Source: Paracoccaceae bacterium (GTDB taxonomy: Bacteria > Pseudomonadota > Alphaproteobacteria > Rhodobacterales > Rhodobacteraceae). From it: DNA of 36,087 nt. The notes beneath the pieces were generated by a model that saw nothing but the letters and a program-made list of their open reading frames with translations, ran no database searches and was not told the origin of the DNA. The stretch lies in contig JAQWUC010000074.1 in NCBI GenBank assembly GCA_029242355.1, positions 1 through 36,087 on the forward strand. The letters run 5' to 3'. The translations under genes were made by a program, and so were the position numbers. Of this stretch, positions 8,493 to 16,089 are shown one piece after another (the stretch's first letter is position 1; every line of letters starts with the position of its first letter).

Positions 8493-9400
8493 TTCCGTTC
8501 CTTCACTATGCTAATGATACGTTCTGCAATTCCTTTCCATTGACTCCGCCCAACAGTTATTGGAGCCCGCCTTCCCAAACCTCTACCCCAGACACAATTA
8601 ATATGCCTTGATCTTGCGTAATCAAAATCAACACCACCAGGAGGAGCTGCAAAATCTGCTATAAAGACAGATTCTGGCATTCGATCAATTATTGCTCTGG
8701 TTACCAAGGGTGCTGGTACTGCTGAAAGACAAATATCACAATTTGCCACAGCATCTCCCAAACCATCAAGAGTAATTGCTTTAGCCCCTATTACGATTGC
8801 CTCAGCTCTTTGTACGGGATTTCGTGCAGCTACTGTAACATTAGCTCCCAATAATATAAGGTCTCGAGTGAGTGTATGGGCCACATTTCCCTGGCCAACC
8901 ATCACTATGCTAGAACCATGGATAGATACTTTTGTGTTTTCAATTATGATTTTTAATGCCAGTTCAACGATCGAAGGCATTCTTAGCAACATTAATTCTT
9001 TATCAGTTTCGTATTCATGCAATCCAAAACCAAGCTTTCGACAAACTTCCGTTAAATTGGGGTGCGGTAAACCCATTATTAAATGCGCATCATTTTTGGC
9101 ACCCGACAACATGGCTTCGTCGGGGTAGATTTTCTCATTAGAAAATAATGCCCCATCTTGCGACATTCCAGGAATGGGAAACAAAATGAAATCTGCATCT
9201 TTAATTGATTCACCAGCAGTTTTTGTTCTTGTCGCTCCATCGAGCCCGTTTTTATCTATAGGAAAACCAAACACGGAAACGTTTGCCCCAGTCTCTATAA
9301 CTAGCCTTGCTATTTCTTGCTCTCGTTCATCTCCACCAACAATTGCAATCTTTAATTTACTCCAATCTATGCTCGAGATTTCTGGCATTTCATAAGTCAT
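8489..9400 (-). CDS. Dipicolinate synthase subunit A-like NAD(P) dehydrogenase
   Basis: 303 residues resembling DpaA/SpoVFA of spore formers in length and arrangement. There is an N-terminal domain with IAIVGGDEREQEIAR (18-32) and a LMGLPHPN segment, then a central Rossmann domain with VMVGQGNVAHTLTRDL and ARNP. A C-terminal part has FAAPPGGVDFDYA, close to the DpaA LASRPGGTDF signature. DpaA oxidises a cyclic dihydrodipicolinate-type compound, with DpaB as partner. No DpaB is present and nothing else suggests sporulation, so this copy has probably been recruited to oxidise or reduce a cyclic imine or related intermediate. The start has AAGGGGAAGAA just upstream. It overlaps the opine-type dehydrogenase gene by 11 bases and the hydantoinase gene by 4. 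Confidence 0.75.
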   Translation of the reverse strand: MTYEMPEISSIDWSKLKIAIVGGDEREQEIARLVIETGANVSVFGFPIDKNGLDGATRTKTAGESIKDADFILFPIPGMSQDGALFSNEKIYPDEAMLSGAKNDAHLIMGLPHPNLTEVCRKLGFGLHEYETDKELMLLRMPSIVELALKIIIENTKVSIHGSSIVMVGQGNVAHTLTRDLILLGANVTVAARNPVQRAEAIVIGAKAITLDGLGDAVANCDICLSAVPAPLVTRAIIDRMPESVFIADFAAPPGGVDFDYARSRHINCVWGRGLGRRAPITVGRSQWKGIAERIISIVKERK

Positions 9401-10481
9401 TTCTTCCCCTTACAATTGTAAAAATCTCTTTTGGTCCAAGACCTAAAATACCCAGCGAAGTAGCATTTCGTCCATTTGCAACTAATTGATCACCGATCAA
9501 ACACCGCCCCATTTCTAATAAAGCACGTGCCGTCGGAACCTCAATACCAGCGCATTTCGCTAATTCTACAAATGGTAATAAGCCATGACCAAAATCTTCA
9601 ACGTAATATCTATGCTGTAAATTATTAGGAGCCATTATCAAAGCATTTGCTTTTCCGCTAGAAATTGCTTGGCGTAACGATTTTCTAGCATCAGATGCTT
9701 CAACTGTACCTATAAGGGCCATTTCTTCAACTAACGACGGCACTTCATGTCCAAATTTTAGCGCCACATCAACCCGTTCCCGATCGAGCTGATCCATAAT
9801 TTTCGAAACCCCTTCAGTTAATCCGTCACGATAAAAGGTAAATTTTCCACCAGTTGCTTCTACCCAACTTGCACCAAGTATTGCACCCGGCGGGTGCAAT
9901 ACGAGATTAACATTGCTCAAGCTAGAATATAAAACATCAGGAACCAAATTGATGTTTGGATATAATTTTTGAGCCATTTTTATAGCTGATTCTCCACCAG
10001 GTAGTGCGGCGGCTCTAACTGACTTTGCTTTACCAGTAATATTTACGTAGTCAGTATCTAATTTACGTGCTACGTATGTCAGGGTTGAAAATTCAACCAA
10101 GGGCGGAACTGGCTTCTGAAATCTTTTGAATATGGCATTGAATTCCAGAGCCCCACCAGTATGACCAGGATTTAGAATTATAGGCCCAGACCACCCAGAC
10201 TCGCAGAGATCCTTTGCCACGATTGAATGCGCAATTGTTGGCAAAACCACTAAAACCACATCCGCACTTTTTAGCGCTATCTTCAAATCTGTAGTCGCTA
10301 ATGACGGCTTAATTTCACCTTGCCCTAATAGACCTTCATAACGAATTTTTCCCACTTTTATAATTTCATTAATAGTCGGCCTACCTCGATTCCAGAGGGC
10401 GCATTCAAAACCTGCCTTTGTCAATTCTACGGTTGCTGAAAGGCCTCCTGCGCCAGCACCAAGTATTGCAACTCTAGTCAC
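9390..10481 (-). CDS. NAD/NADP octopine/nopaline dehydrogenase-family protein
   Basis: 363 residues. The N-terminal Rossmann fold has GAGAGG (8-13), and the C-terminal octopine-dehydrogenase domain has the signature NVNLVLHPPGAIL with the catalytic His at 196 and a later HRYYVEDFGHGL segment. Family enzymes interconvert an amino acid plus a 2-oxo acid and a secondary-amine dicarboxylate (opine). In a catabolic operon the oxidative, opine-splitting direction is plausible. The start is GTG (complement of 10479-10481), overlapping the stop of the enolase-family gene by four bases (GTGA), so translation is coupled. There is no nicotianamine-synthase-like partner, so an opine metallophore pathway is not supported. 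Substrates are unknown. Confidence 0.85.
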   Translation of the reverse strand: MTRVAILGAGAGGLSATVELTKAGFECALWNRGRPTINEIIKVGKIRYEGLLGQGEIKPSLATTDLKIALKSADVVLVVLPTIAHSIVAKDLCESGWSGPIILNPGHTGGALEFNAIFKRFQKPVPPLVEFSTLTYVARKLDTDYVNITGKAKSVRAAALPGGESAIKMAQKLYPNINLVPDVLYSSLSNVNLVLHPPGAILGASWVEATGGKFTFYRDGLTEGVSKIMDQLDRERVDVALKFGHEVPSLVEEMALIGTVEASDARKSLRQAISSGKANALIMAPNNLQHRYYVEDFGHGLLPFVELAKCAGIEVPTARALLEMGRCLIGDQLVANGRNATSLGILGLGPKEIFTIVRGRNDL

Positions 10482-11632
10482 AGGGAATATTCTTTAATCT
10501 TTTGTATGTCGACTTCTATACCCAAACCAGCTCCTTTGGGACGCAGAACTCGACCACCAACAAAATCAAACGCCTCGGATACTACATCATCAAGATAGTA
10601 AATTCCTGCAATTTCTGGGCCCTTACATCCTTTAGGTTTGGTAACTGGGCACACACTTGGCAGAATAGCATTTGGGAGCGCAGATCCAAGATGAAGATTA
10701 GCTGCATTTCCAATCCCTAGTTCAATCGAGCCACCAATGTCTACAGACATATGAAGAGCTCCTGCTAGATCAGCTTGCTGTTTTGCTCTATACAAGCCAC
10801 CCGGTTTTGTAACATAGCAAGATATATACTGGGCAGCATTTAACCCATCCAGCTCTATTATATCCTGCATAGTCCATGCAGATTCATCAGCCATAATGGG
10901 TGAATCGATTCGATCCGCAACGCGGGCTAGATCACGGGCGCCCATCAGAGGTTGCTCGCAGAACATTATACCATATTCCTCCTGAGCTTTGGTGACCCTG
11001 ACAGCTTCACTTACGCTAGAATAACCTTCATTACCATCGACACGAATTTTTATAGTTTCACTAACTTCCTCTCTTAATCTTCGCACTAGTTCCACATCAC
11101 GATTAGCATCAAGACCAGTCTTACATTTTATTGTTAACACTCCTTCATCCACAGCGATTTTAGCTTCTTCAATGCATTTATCGACGGGCATTATCCCCAA
11201 AGAATGAGCAACTTCGATACCATCTCTAAAGTCACCTCCTAAAAGATCACAGACTGGTCTGTCTAGGGCTTTGCCCATTATATCATAAATGGCCATATCT
11301 AATGCCGCTTTTGCATAGGGATTTCCCTTTACGACTTTATCCATCCGATTATGTAAAGTGCTAATTTGTACTGGGTCCATTCCTTTGATTGCAGGAAAAA
11401 GGTGATCGTTGATCATATGACAAACTGTTTCGGGGGTTTCTCCATAATAACGCATATCGCTGCCGCCCCAGGTTTCACCCGCTGGACTTTCACCCCAACC
11501 AACAATTCCATCATTTGTTTCCAGTCTAACAACTGCATGATGACCAATCGGGGTAGACATTTTCGATGCCCACGTATGATGTCGTCTGTTTGGCACAGAA
11601 ATTTTAAAAGTAGTGCAGTCAGATAATTTCAT
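10478..11632 (-). CDS. Mandelate racemase / muconate lactonizing (enolase superfamily) enzyme
   Basis: 384 residues with an alpha+beta capping domain and a TIM barrel. From the chosen start, active-site residues are K169 and K171 (TIKCKTGL), metal ligands D199 (RVDGNEGY), E226 (FCEQP) and D249 (MADES), and K276 (YVTKPGG). A Lys on each face of the active site is the MLE-subgroup pattern shared by muconate cycloisomerase, dipeptide epimerase and N-succinylamino-acid racemase. Next to a hydantoinase and a carbamoylase-like hydrolase, racemisation of an N-acyl or N-carbamoyl amino acid is attractive, but this is inference. I chose ATG 11630-11632, with GGAA about seven bases upstream; an in-frame TTG at 11647 lacks a ribosome site. 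Confidence 0.85.
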   Translation of the reverse strand: MKLSDCTTFKISVPNRRHHTWASKMSTPIGHHAVVRLETNDGIVGWGESPAGETWGGSDMRYYGETPETVCHMINDHLFPAIKGMDPVQISTLHNRMDKVVKGNPYAKAALDMAIYDIMGKALDRPVCDLLGGDFRDGIEVAHSLGIMPVDKCIEEAKIAVDEGVLTIKCKTGLDANRDVELVRRLREEVSETIKIRVDGNEGYSSVSEAVRVTKAQEEYGIMFCEQPLMGARDLARVADRIDSPIMADESAWTMQDIIELDGLNAAQYISCYVTKPGGLYRAKQQADLAGALHMSVDIGGSIELGIGNAANLHLGSALPNAILPSVCPVTKPKGCKGPEIAGIYYLDDVVSEAFDFVGGRVLRPKGAGLGIEVDIQKIKEYSL

Positions 11633-11683
11633 TTTTTTTCCATTCAATTTATGACAAGGTTTTATCTAATGAATCTGGAACGG

Positions 11684-12667
11684 CTAACTTTCTGATTCAT
11701 ACAATTCAAGTATATTACCCTCTGGATCATTAACATAAATTGTCAAACCGTAAGGACCTGGCCCAAGTTCTCGGACAAAGACGGTTTCTTTGTTTTTCAA
11801 TCTTTCGTTTAGTCCAACCACATCTTGAACTTCGAACGCAAAATGATCCATTTGTTCTTGACTACCAGAGCCACCTATAGTTAGTCCTAAACCCTGATTT
11901 GTTACAATTAGAGGGCGACCATCAGGTAGTGGTTTTGCATTCTCTTTACGTGTGAATCCTAAGTTATCAATATAAAAGGCGGCAGTTTTTTCCATGTCTT
12001 TGCATTTCAGGAGAAAATGACCAAATTTAAGGACCTTAGGACTTGTGGCAGAATTTAACCAGTTTTCTACTGCGGTAGAGTGCGACAATGTGGCAAGATA
12101 ATGCTTCCAGACTTCTTTAGCAGAATTTTCCCAATCAGCTCTTACACCTGCTATTGCATCTTCTATAGCGATTACATCATAATCCCTTAGATAAGCTTCT
12201 CGAATGGATGTCTCGACACATGCATTTGTGGTTGCCCCAACAACAAATACGGCTTCCACACCATGTAATTCTAACATAGTATTTAACCTAGTTTCATAAA
12301 AAGCACCAAATCTATGCTTCCTAATGACGTTTTCTGGAACGCTATAGGCAAGTTCCGAAATTTCCTCAAGGAACTCTGCATCCCAGGTACCTGCGAGAGC
12401 TGCAATTTTTTTACGCTTTGAGGTGTGTGAGGGTAATTTTTTGCGCTCCCTACGTTTATCAATTTGGGTATGCTCCTGCTTTGTCCAGAAGACAGGGACG
12501 TTAGCCTTTGTGAAAGCTTTTGCCAATTTTTTAATAGTAGGTATAATTTTTACTGCCGGTTCAATATTAACACCCGAAATCCCAAGAGTGCCCTTAGCAT
12601 GGGCAAAGGCGTTCTGTGGATCAATAACCAGCAATGCTGATTTTTTATGATCAATTAAGTTTAACAT
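11684..12667 (-). CDS. Isochorismatase-family cysteine hydrolase fused to a glyoxalase/VOC domain
   Basis: 327 residues in two domains. Residues 1-205 form an isochorismatase-like hydrolase with the triad D16 (VIDPQNAF), K117 (IRKHRFGAF) and C150 (GATTNACVETS). This is the family of N-carbamoylsarcosine amidase, nicotinamidase and biuret hydrolase. Residues 212-327 form a VOC/glyoxalase fold with possible metal ligands H217 (FGHFLLK), H275 (DHFAFEV) and E321 (GNILELYES). I see no frame break between them and the two are continuous, so this is a real fusion and not two adjacent genes. The likely job of the first half is removal of a carbamoyl or amide group from the product of the hydantoinase; the VOC half could be an epimerase, lyase or dioxygenase. 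It starts 11 bases after the tautomerase gene. Confidence 0.85.
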   Translation of the reverse strand: MLNLIDHKKSALLVIDPQNAFAHAKGTLGISGVNIEPAVKIIPTIKKLAKAFTKANVPVFWTKQEHTQIDKRRERKKLPSHTSKRKKIAALAGTWDAEFLEEISELAYSVPENVIRKHRFGAFYETRLNTMLELHGVEAVFVVGATTNACVETSIREAYLRDYDVIAIEDAIAGVRADWENSAKEVWKHYLATLSHSTAVENWLNSATSPKVLKFGHFLLKCKDMEKTAAFYIDNLGFTRKENAKPLPDGRPLIVTNQGLGLTIGGSGSQEQMDHFAFEVQDVVGLNERLKNKETVFVRELGPGPYGLTIYVNDPEGNILELYESES

Positions 12668-12678
12668 TCTATGGCACC

Positions 12679-12900
12679 CTACAAATGTTTCTTGAGATCT
12701 GATTTAGATATATCAGTTCTATCAACCCCAAGCACACCGGCGCGCGCCCAATTTTCTAATTCATAATCCTGTATAATAATATGCAAACCATCCGGATTTA
12801 CATCCATATGCTCTACCATGGCTTTAGTAATAGCTTTCGATACAGCTCTTTTTTGTTCAACTGATCGGCCTTTCCACACTTGAATTTGTACTACTGGCAT
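12679..12900 (-). CDS. 4-oxalocrotonate tautomerase-family protein
   Basis: 73 residues, the usual size of small 4-OT subunits. The catalytic Pro follows the initiator Met (MPVVQIQVWKGRS) and the Arg of KGR matches Arg11 of 4-OT. The C-terminal segment, ENWARAGVLGVDR, resembles that of YwhB-like members. Such proteins tautomerise 2-hydroxy-enoic acids and some act on related keto/enol pairs. It is the first gene of the leftward operon reaching 7137. GGGAGGATC lies about eight bases upstream of the ATG, and the GTGATCAC operator ends 21 bases upstream, so the leader is very short. A tautomerase next to an enolase-superfamily enzyme suggests a keto-enol step, with substrate unknown. Confidence 0.88.
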   Translation of the reverse strand: MPVVQIQVWKGRSVEQKRAVSKAITKAMVEHMDVNPDGLHIIIQDYELENWARAGVLGVDRTDISKSDLKKHL

Positions 12901-12920
12901 AACTATGATCCTCCCAATTT

Positions 12921-12928
12921 GTGATCAC
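12921..12928. promoter_or_regulatory. GTGATCAC operator of the tautomerase-hydantoinase operon
   Basis: Perfect 8-base palindrome in the context TTTGTGATCACTTTA. It overlaps the inner edge of the candidate -10 (complement of 12927-12932) and covers the expected start site of the leftward operon, 21 bases before its first ATG. It is the second of three copies in the window, each close to a promoter of a catabolic or transport unit. Binding by the GntR protein at 6244-6945 is inferred. Confidence 0.6.
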
Positions 12929-13119
12929 TTTATGAGGTTACATTAAGAAATGCAACTATTTTGTGCTATTTTTCTTATCCATTTATTTAAATCTCAAAAG
13001 GAATTTTAGCAAAAATTTGTTATTAATACCATGATTTTATTCTTATTTCTGATATTAACCATATTAAAGGAATGTTTCAATTTTATTTCAGATTTTAAAC
13101 ATTCACTGGAAAACTAAAA

Positions 13120-13135
13120 TTGACCAATTGGTATG
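13120..13135. promoter_or_regulatory. RutR-like operator
   Basis: TTGACCAATTGGTATG contains the perfect palindrome ACCAATTGGT (13123-13132) and matches the E. coli RutR consensus TTGACCA-NN-TGGTCAA except in the last three bases. It lies between the two divergent transcription units, 133 bases before the deaminase ATG, and a RutR-like TetR gene follows that gene. The site and the family of the regulator agree, which supports the pairing, but binding is not shown. Confidence 0.5.
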
Positions 13136-13268
13136 TTTCTGTATATTATGCAATTCAAAGAGTATAAAGTTAAAACCTAGACCCAAACTATTATACCTAT
13201 CCAAAATTTAGTTATGCCGAGTGGAAATTGTTTGTTTAGAGTTTGTTTAATAGGAGAATAGGCTAATT

Positions 13269-14432
13269 ATGCAAATTAAATCGGTAAATATTATTGGGCG
13301 GCCTGGTGTTTATGATATTGAAGTAAAAGCTGGGTTAATTAATAATCTTGTCAAGGTTGAGGGCTTAGCAAAGCAGGTATTAGTACCTACTTTTGGTGAT
13401 ATCCATGTACATTTAGACAAAACTTATTTAATTGACCGTTGCTCCGAGCGAGTTAACAATCTAGGGGATGCGATTAGGATTTGCTCCCAAGCAATGGTTG
13501 ATTCTACTTTCGAGGATATAAAAATTAGGGCAGCTAGGGCTTTACGCGAGAGTTTTTTTCATGGGGTCTGCGCAATGAGATCGCATGTAAATTGGCATGA
13601 GTCAAACCCTCCAAAGGCTTGGATAGCATTACAAGAATTAGCCGATCAATGGAAAGGAAATGTTGAACTGCAGCTTGCATCTTTTACCCCATTAGATTTG
13701 TTTGAAGAGATAGGAGAACAAATAGCAGAACGTGTAGCTAAAGATCAGCAAGTACTAGGCGCATTTGTTCTTCGTAATGATAACATTGATACCAAAATTA
13801 AATATGTCTTTGATTTAGCAGAGAAATATGACTTGCCTTTGGATTTTCATGTAGACGAATCCTTAGACCCTAGAGCATGTGGATTAGATTCGATAATAAC
13901 TGAGGCTGAAAAACGTCAAATCAAAGGCCGAGTCCTATGCAGCCATTGCTGCTCGCTTTCACAAAGGCCAAATAAAATTATGGTTGACCTATTAGAACGT
14001 GCGGCGGAGGTAGATTTGGGGTTGGTTGCCTTACCATCTACAAATTTGTATTTGCAAGATCGAGAATTAGATCGAACTCCAATAATGCGAGGACTAGCAC
14101 CTATAAAAGAAGCTTATAGTCTTGGAGTTAAAACAATGCTTGCCAGTGACAATTGCCAAGATCCATTTTATCCCTACGGTAATTATGATCCAATGGACAT
14201 TTTCCGAACAGGAGTAATGGTCGCCCACCTAGACCCAAACGAATGGATAGGGTCTATAACTAGTCTCCCCAGGAAATGGATGGGGCTATATAGCGGTGAA
14301 TTACAAACCGGGCAAATAGCTGATTTCATTTTATTTGAAGGTAAAAATTTACTTAATGTTCTTGGTCGAGCAGGATCGAGTAGGAAGGTATATCGTAATG
14401 GTAAGGCTATTGAAACTAATGGTTATGATTGA
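13269..14432 (+). CDS. Cytosine/creatinine deaminase-like amidohydrolase (CodA family)
   Basis: 387 residues. All CodA-type metal and catalytic residues are visible: H46 and H48 in DIHVHLDKT, H194 and E197 in DFHVDES, H226 in CSHCCSLS, and D294 in ASDNCQDPFYPYG. Such enzymes remove an amino group from a cyclic amidine: cytosine, isoguanine, or creatinine giving N-methylhydantoin. Because a hydantoinase and a carbamoylase-like hydrolase are encoded in the divergent operon, an imidazolone-type substrate such as creatinine or a relative fits well. That is inference, and cytosine-like rings remain possible. The start has TAGGAGA about 11 bases upstream. It is transcribed divergently from the tautomerase operon, and the RutR-like regulator follows 87 bases downstream of the stop. 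Confidence 0.87.
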   Translation: MQIKSVNIIGRPGVYDIEVKAGLINNLVKVEGLAKQVLVPTFGDIHVHLDKTYLIDRCSERVNNLGDAIRICSQAMVDSTFEDIKIRAARALRESFFHGVCAMRSHVNWHESNPPKAWIALQELADQWKGNVELQLASFTPLDLFEEIGEQIAERVAKDQQVLGAFVLRNDNIDTKIKYVFDLAEKYDLPLDFHVDESLDPRACGLDSIITEAEKRQIKGRVLCSHCCSLSQRPNKIMVDLLERAAEVDLGLVALPSTNLYLQDRELDRTPIMRGLAPIKEAYSLGVKTMLASDNCQDPFYPYGNYDPMDIFRTGVMVAHLDPNEWIGSITSLPRKWMGLYSGELQTGQIADFILFEGKNLLNVLGRAGSSRKVYRNGKAIETNGYD

Positions 14433-14440
14433 TGAGAAAA

Positions 14441-14500
14441 TTGACCGCCCCAGTACTTTTCATTTCAAACTATAGTTATTTCATCAAATTTAAGCGGTCA
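14441..14500. promoter_or_regulatory. Separated inverted half-sites before the TetR gene
   Basis: TGACCGC (14442-14448, preceded by T to give TTGACC) and its exact inverse GCGGTCA (14494-14500) are 52 bases apart, about five helical turns, immediately upstream of the RutR-like gene. TTGACC/GGTCA resembles half of the RutR consensus, so a looped autoregulatory operator is possible. A seven-base match in AT-rich DNA could be chance, or the stem of a leader RNA. Confidence 0.3.
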
Positions 14501-14519
14501 TTTGGAGACCATAAAAAAT

Positions 14520-15140
14520 ATGACCAGTTTCATTAAGAAAAGCACCAGAATAAAATTACACATATTGGATAACGCGGTAACTGAATTTGCGAAGAACGGA
14601 TTAAAAGGAACTTCAGTTAATACAATAGCTCATCGATCGGGGGTATCAAAGGCGCAATTATATTATTATTTTTCTGATAAAGAAAATTTGTATGAACAAA
14701 CGTTAATCCACAACATTCATATTTGGCAGGATTTATTTAAAATTGATAATACTGATGATGGCCCCGAAAAATTTCTGCGGTCATATATCAAGCGCAAGAT
14801 GCGTCTATCTTTTGAACATCCAGAAATTGCCCAACTATATTCTAACGAAATAGCACAAGGGGCCCCATTTTTAAGAAACCACTGGCATCTTTCTAAAACC
14901 CAATTCGAGATTGGAATAAAAAAAATTAATGAATGGATCGAACGGGGTTTGATGGACCCAGTTGACCCCCAGTTACTCCAACTAACTGTTTTAGGAATCA
15001 CAGAGTTTTATGGTTTGCATGCAACTCAAGTTAGATTTTTAACAGGTAGTGATGAAAACTCTCGATTTGATTTTGAACACTTTACCCAAGAAGTAACCAA
15101 TTTGGTCTTGAAAGGATGCGGTATCAATTTTAACAAATGA
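14520..15140 (+). CDS. TetR/AcrR-family regulator, RutR-like
   Basis: 206 residues from ATG 14520. An N-terminal TetR helix-turn-helix (about residues 10-55: FAKNGLKGTSVNTIAHRSG, then SKAQLYYYFSDKENLYE) is followed by a C-terminal domain resembling YcdC/RutR. SFEHPEIAQLYSNEIAQGAPFL aligns in style with the RutR ligand-domain segment ending in NEILHGAP. RutR senses pyrimidines and controls their degradation. Here the ligand may be the deaminase or hydantoinase substrate. A TTG at 14502 is in frame, but ATG 14520 with GGAG 12 bases upstream looks better. It is in the same direction as the deaminase gene and probably controls the divergent region through the RutR-like site at 13120. Confidence 0.85.
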   Translation: MTSFIKKSTRIKLHILDNAVTEFAKNGLKGTSVNTIAHRSGVSKAQLYYYFSDKENLYEQTLIHNIHIWQDLFKIDNTDDGPEKFLRSYIKRKMRLSFEHPEIAQLYSNEIAQGAPFLRNHWHLSKTQFEIGIKKINEWIERGLMDPVDPQLLQLTVLGITEFYGLHATQVRFLTGSDENSRFDFEHFTQEVTNLVLKGCGINFNK

Positions 15141-15236
15141 CACGAATTTATACAAAAATATTTGGATTTAATCCTGAGAGAAAAATAAATTGATACCTTT
15201 ACAACTCATGAAAAATCAACCATCTATCTAGCTTCT

Positions 15237-16052
15237 CTAATGATCTACCAAAATACCTTGAGACTCGAATATCTCTCTAACTTTTCTAACGTATTTGGAA
15301 AATTTAGGGTCTTCATGTGTATCACTCCATGGTCTAGGCCTTTGCAATTCAATTTTCAAATCTAGCTCTATCTTGCCCGGTCTGGGGGACATGACAAGCA
15401 CCCTATCTGCAAGGAAGACGGCTTCTTCAATTCCGTGGGTTATAAATAGAATAGTATTACCAAGTGTCATCCACATCTTTTGTAAATCCAAAATCATTTG
15501 TTCGCGTGTAAGGGCATCAAGAGCGCCGAAGGGTTCGTCCATTAATAGCAGATCAGGTTCCTGAATAAGTGCTCTGCAAATTGCAGCACGCTGACGCATG
15601 CCTCCAGATAACTCTGTCGGCAACTTGTTCCCAAAGCCGTCTAATCCAACTTGCTTAAGTAGGTCTTTAGCTTTTATTGAGTAATTTTTGACATTAAGTT
15701 TTTTAATTTCAATAGGTAACAATATATTATCTAAAATTGTTCGCCAATATAATAAGAGGTCTGACTGAAATACCACCCCTACTTTTGGATGAGGTTTTTC
15801 AATTAATTTGTTGTCTATGTAGAGCTCTCCACAAGTTGGAGGTGTGATTCCTGCCAGTAGTGAAAGTAATGTGCTTTTACCACAGCCAGACGGACCTACG
15901 CAGGCGACGAAACTACCTGGTTCAAAATCGAGATTAATGTCATCAAGGGCATGAACTCCTTTGCCTTCTCTAGTTGTGTAAACTTTTGAAATGTTTTTTA
16001 GTGCTACTCGTGCACCTGCTTCAACTTTCTTAGAAAGATCATCCTTTGACAT
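15237..16052 (-). CDS. ABC transporter ATP-binding protein (SsuB/TauB type)
   Basis: 271 residues, the cytoplasmic ATPase of a small-molecule importer. Walker A GPSGCGKST (53-61), Q-loop VVFQSD, signature LSGGMRQRA (148-156), Walker B LLLMDEPFGALD (168-179) and H-loop FITHGIEEA are all intact. The sequence type (short, no TOBE domain, GMRQR signature) is that of the nitrate/sulfonate/taurine/pyrimidine-precursor importers. It is the third gene of the leftward set SBP, permease, ATPase; GAGGA precedes the ATG and 37 bases separate it from the permease. The gene ends convergently with the TetR gene, and I see no clear terminator in the 96-base gap. Confidence 0.92.
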   Translation of the reverse strand: MSKDDLSKKVEAGARVALKNISKVYTTREGKGVHALDDINLDFEPGSFVACVGPSGCGKSTLLSLLAGITPPTCGELYIDNKLIEKPHPKVGVVFQSDLLLYWRTILDNILLPIEIKKLNVKNYSIKAKDLLKQVGLDGFGNKLPTELSGGMRQRAAICRALIQEPDLLLMDEPFGALDALTREQMILDLQKMWMTLGNTILFITHGIEEAVFLADRVLVMSPRPGKIELDLKIELQRPRPWSDTHEDPKFSKYVRKVREIFESQGILVDH

Positions 16053-16089
16053 ATTTTCCTCAGGTTAATTTAATTAGTTGGGCAGCACC

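Larger units (their letters stand above)
12901..13268. other. Divergent regulatory region between tautomerase operon and deaminase gene
   Basis: 368 bases without a gene, very AT-rich. It carries a GTGATCAC palindrome next to the left gene and a RutR-like palindrome near the middle (both listed separately). For the leftward operon, TTGCAT (complement of 12950-12955), 17 bases, TAAAGT (complement of 12927-12932) is a possible promoter. For the rightward deaminase gene I see no single convincing -35/-10 pair. TAGGAGA precedes its ATG. Confidence 0.6.

Noticed and set aside
9390-10481. Opine metallophore (staphylopine/pseudopaline) biosynthesis
   Set aside because: No nicotianamine-synthase-like, histidine racemase-like or metallophore export/receptor genes are nearby.
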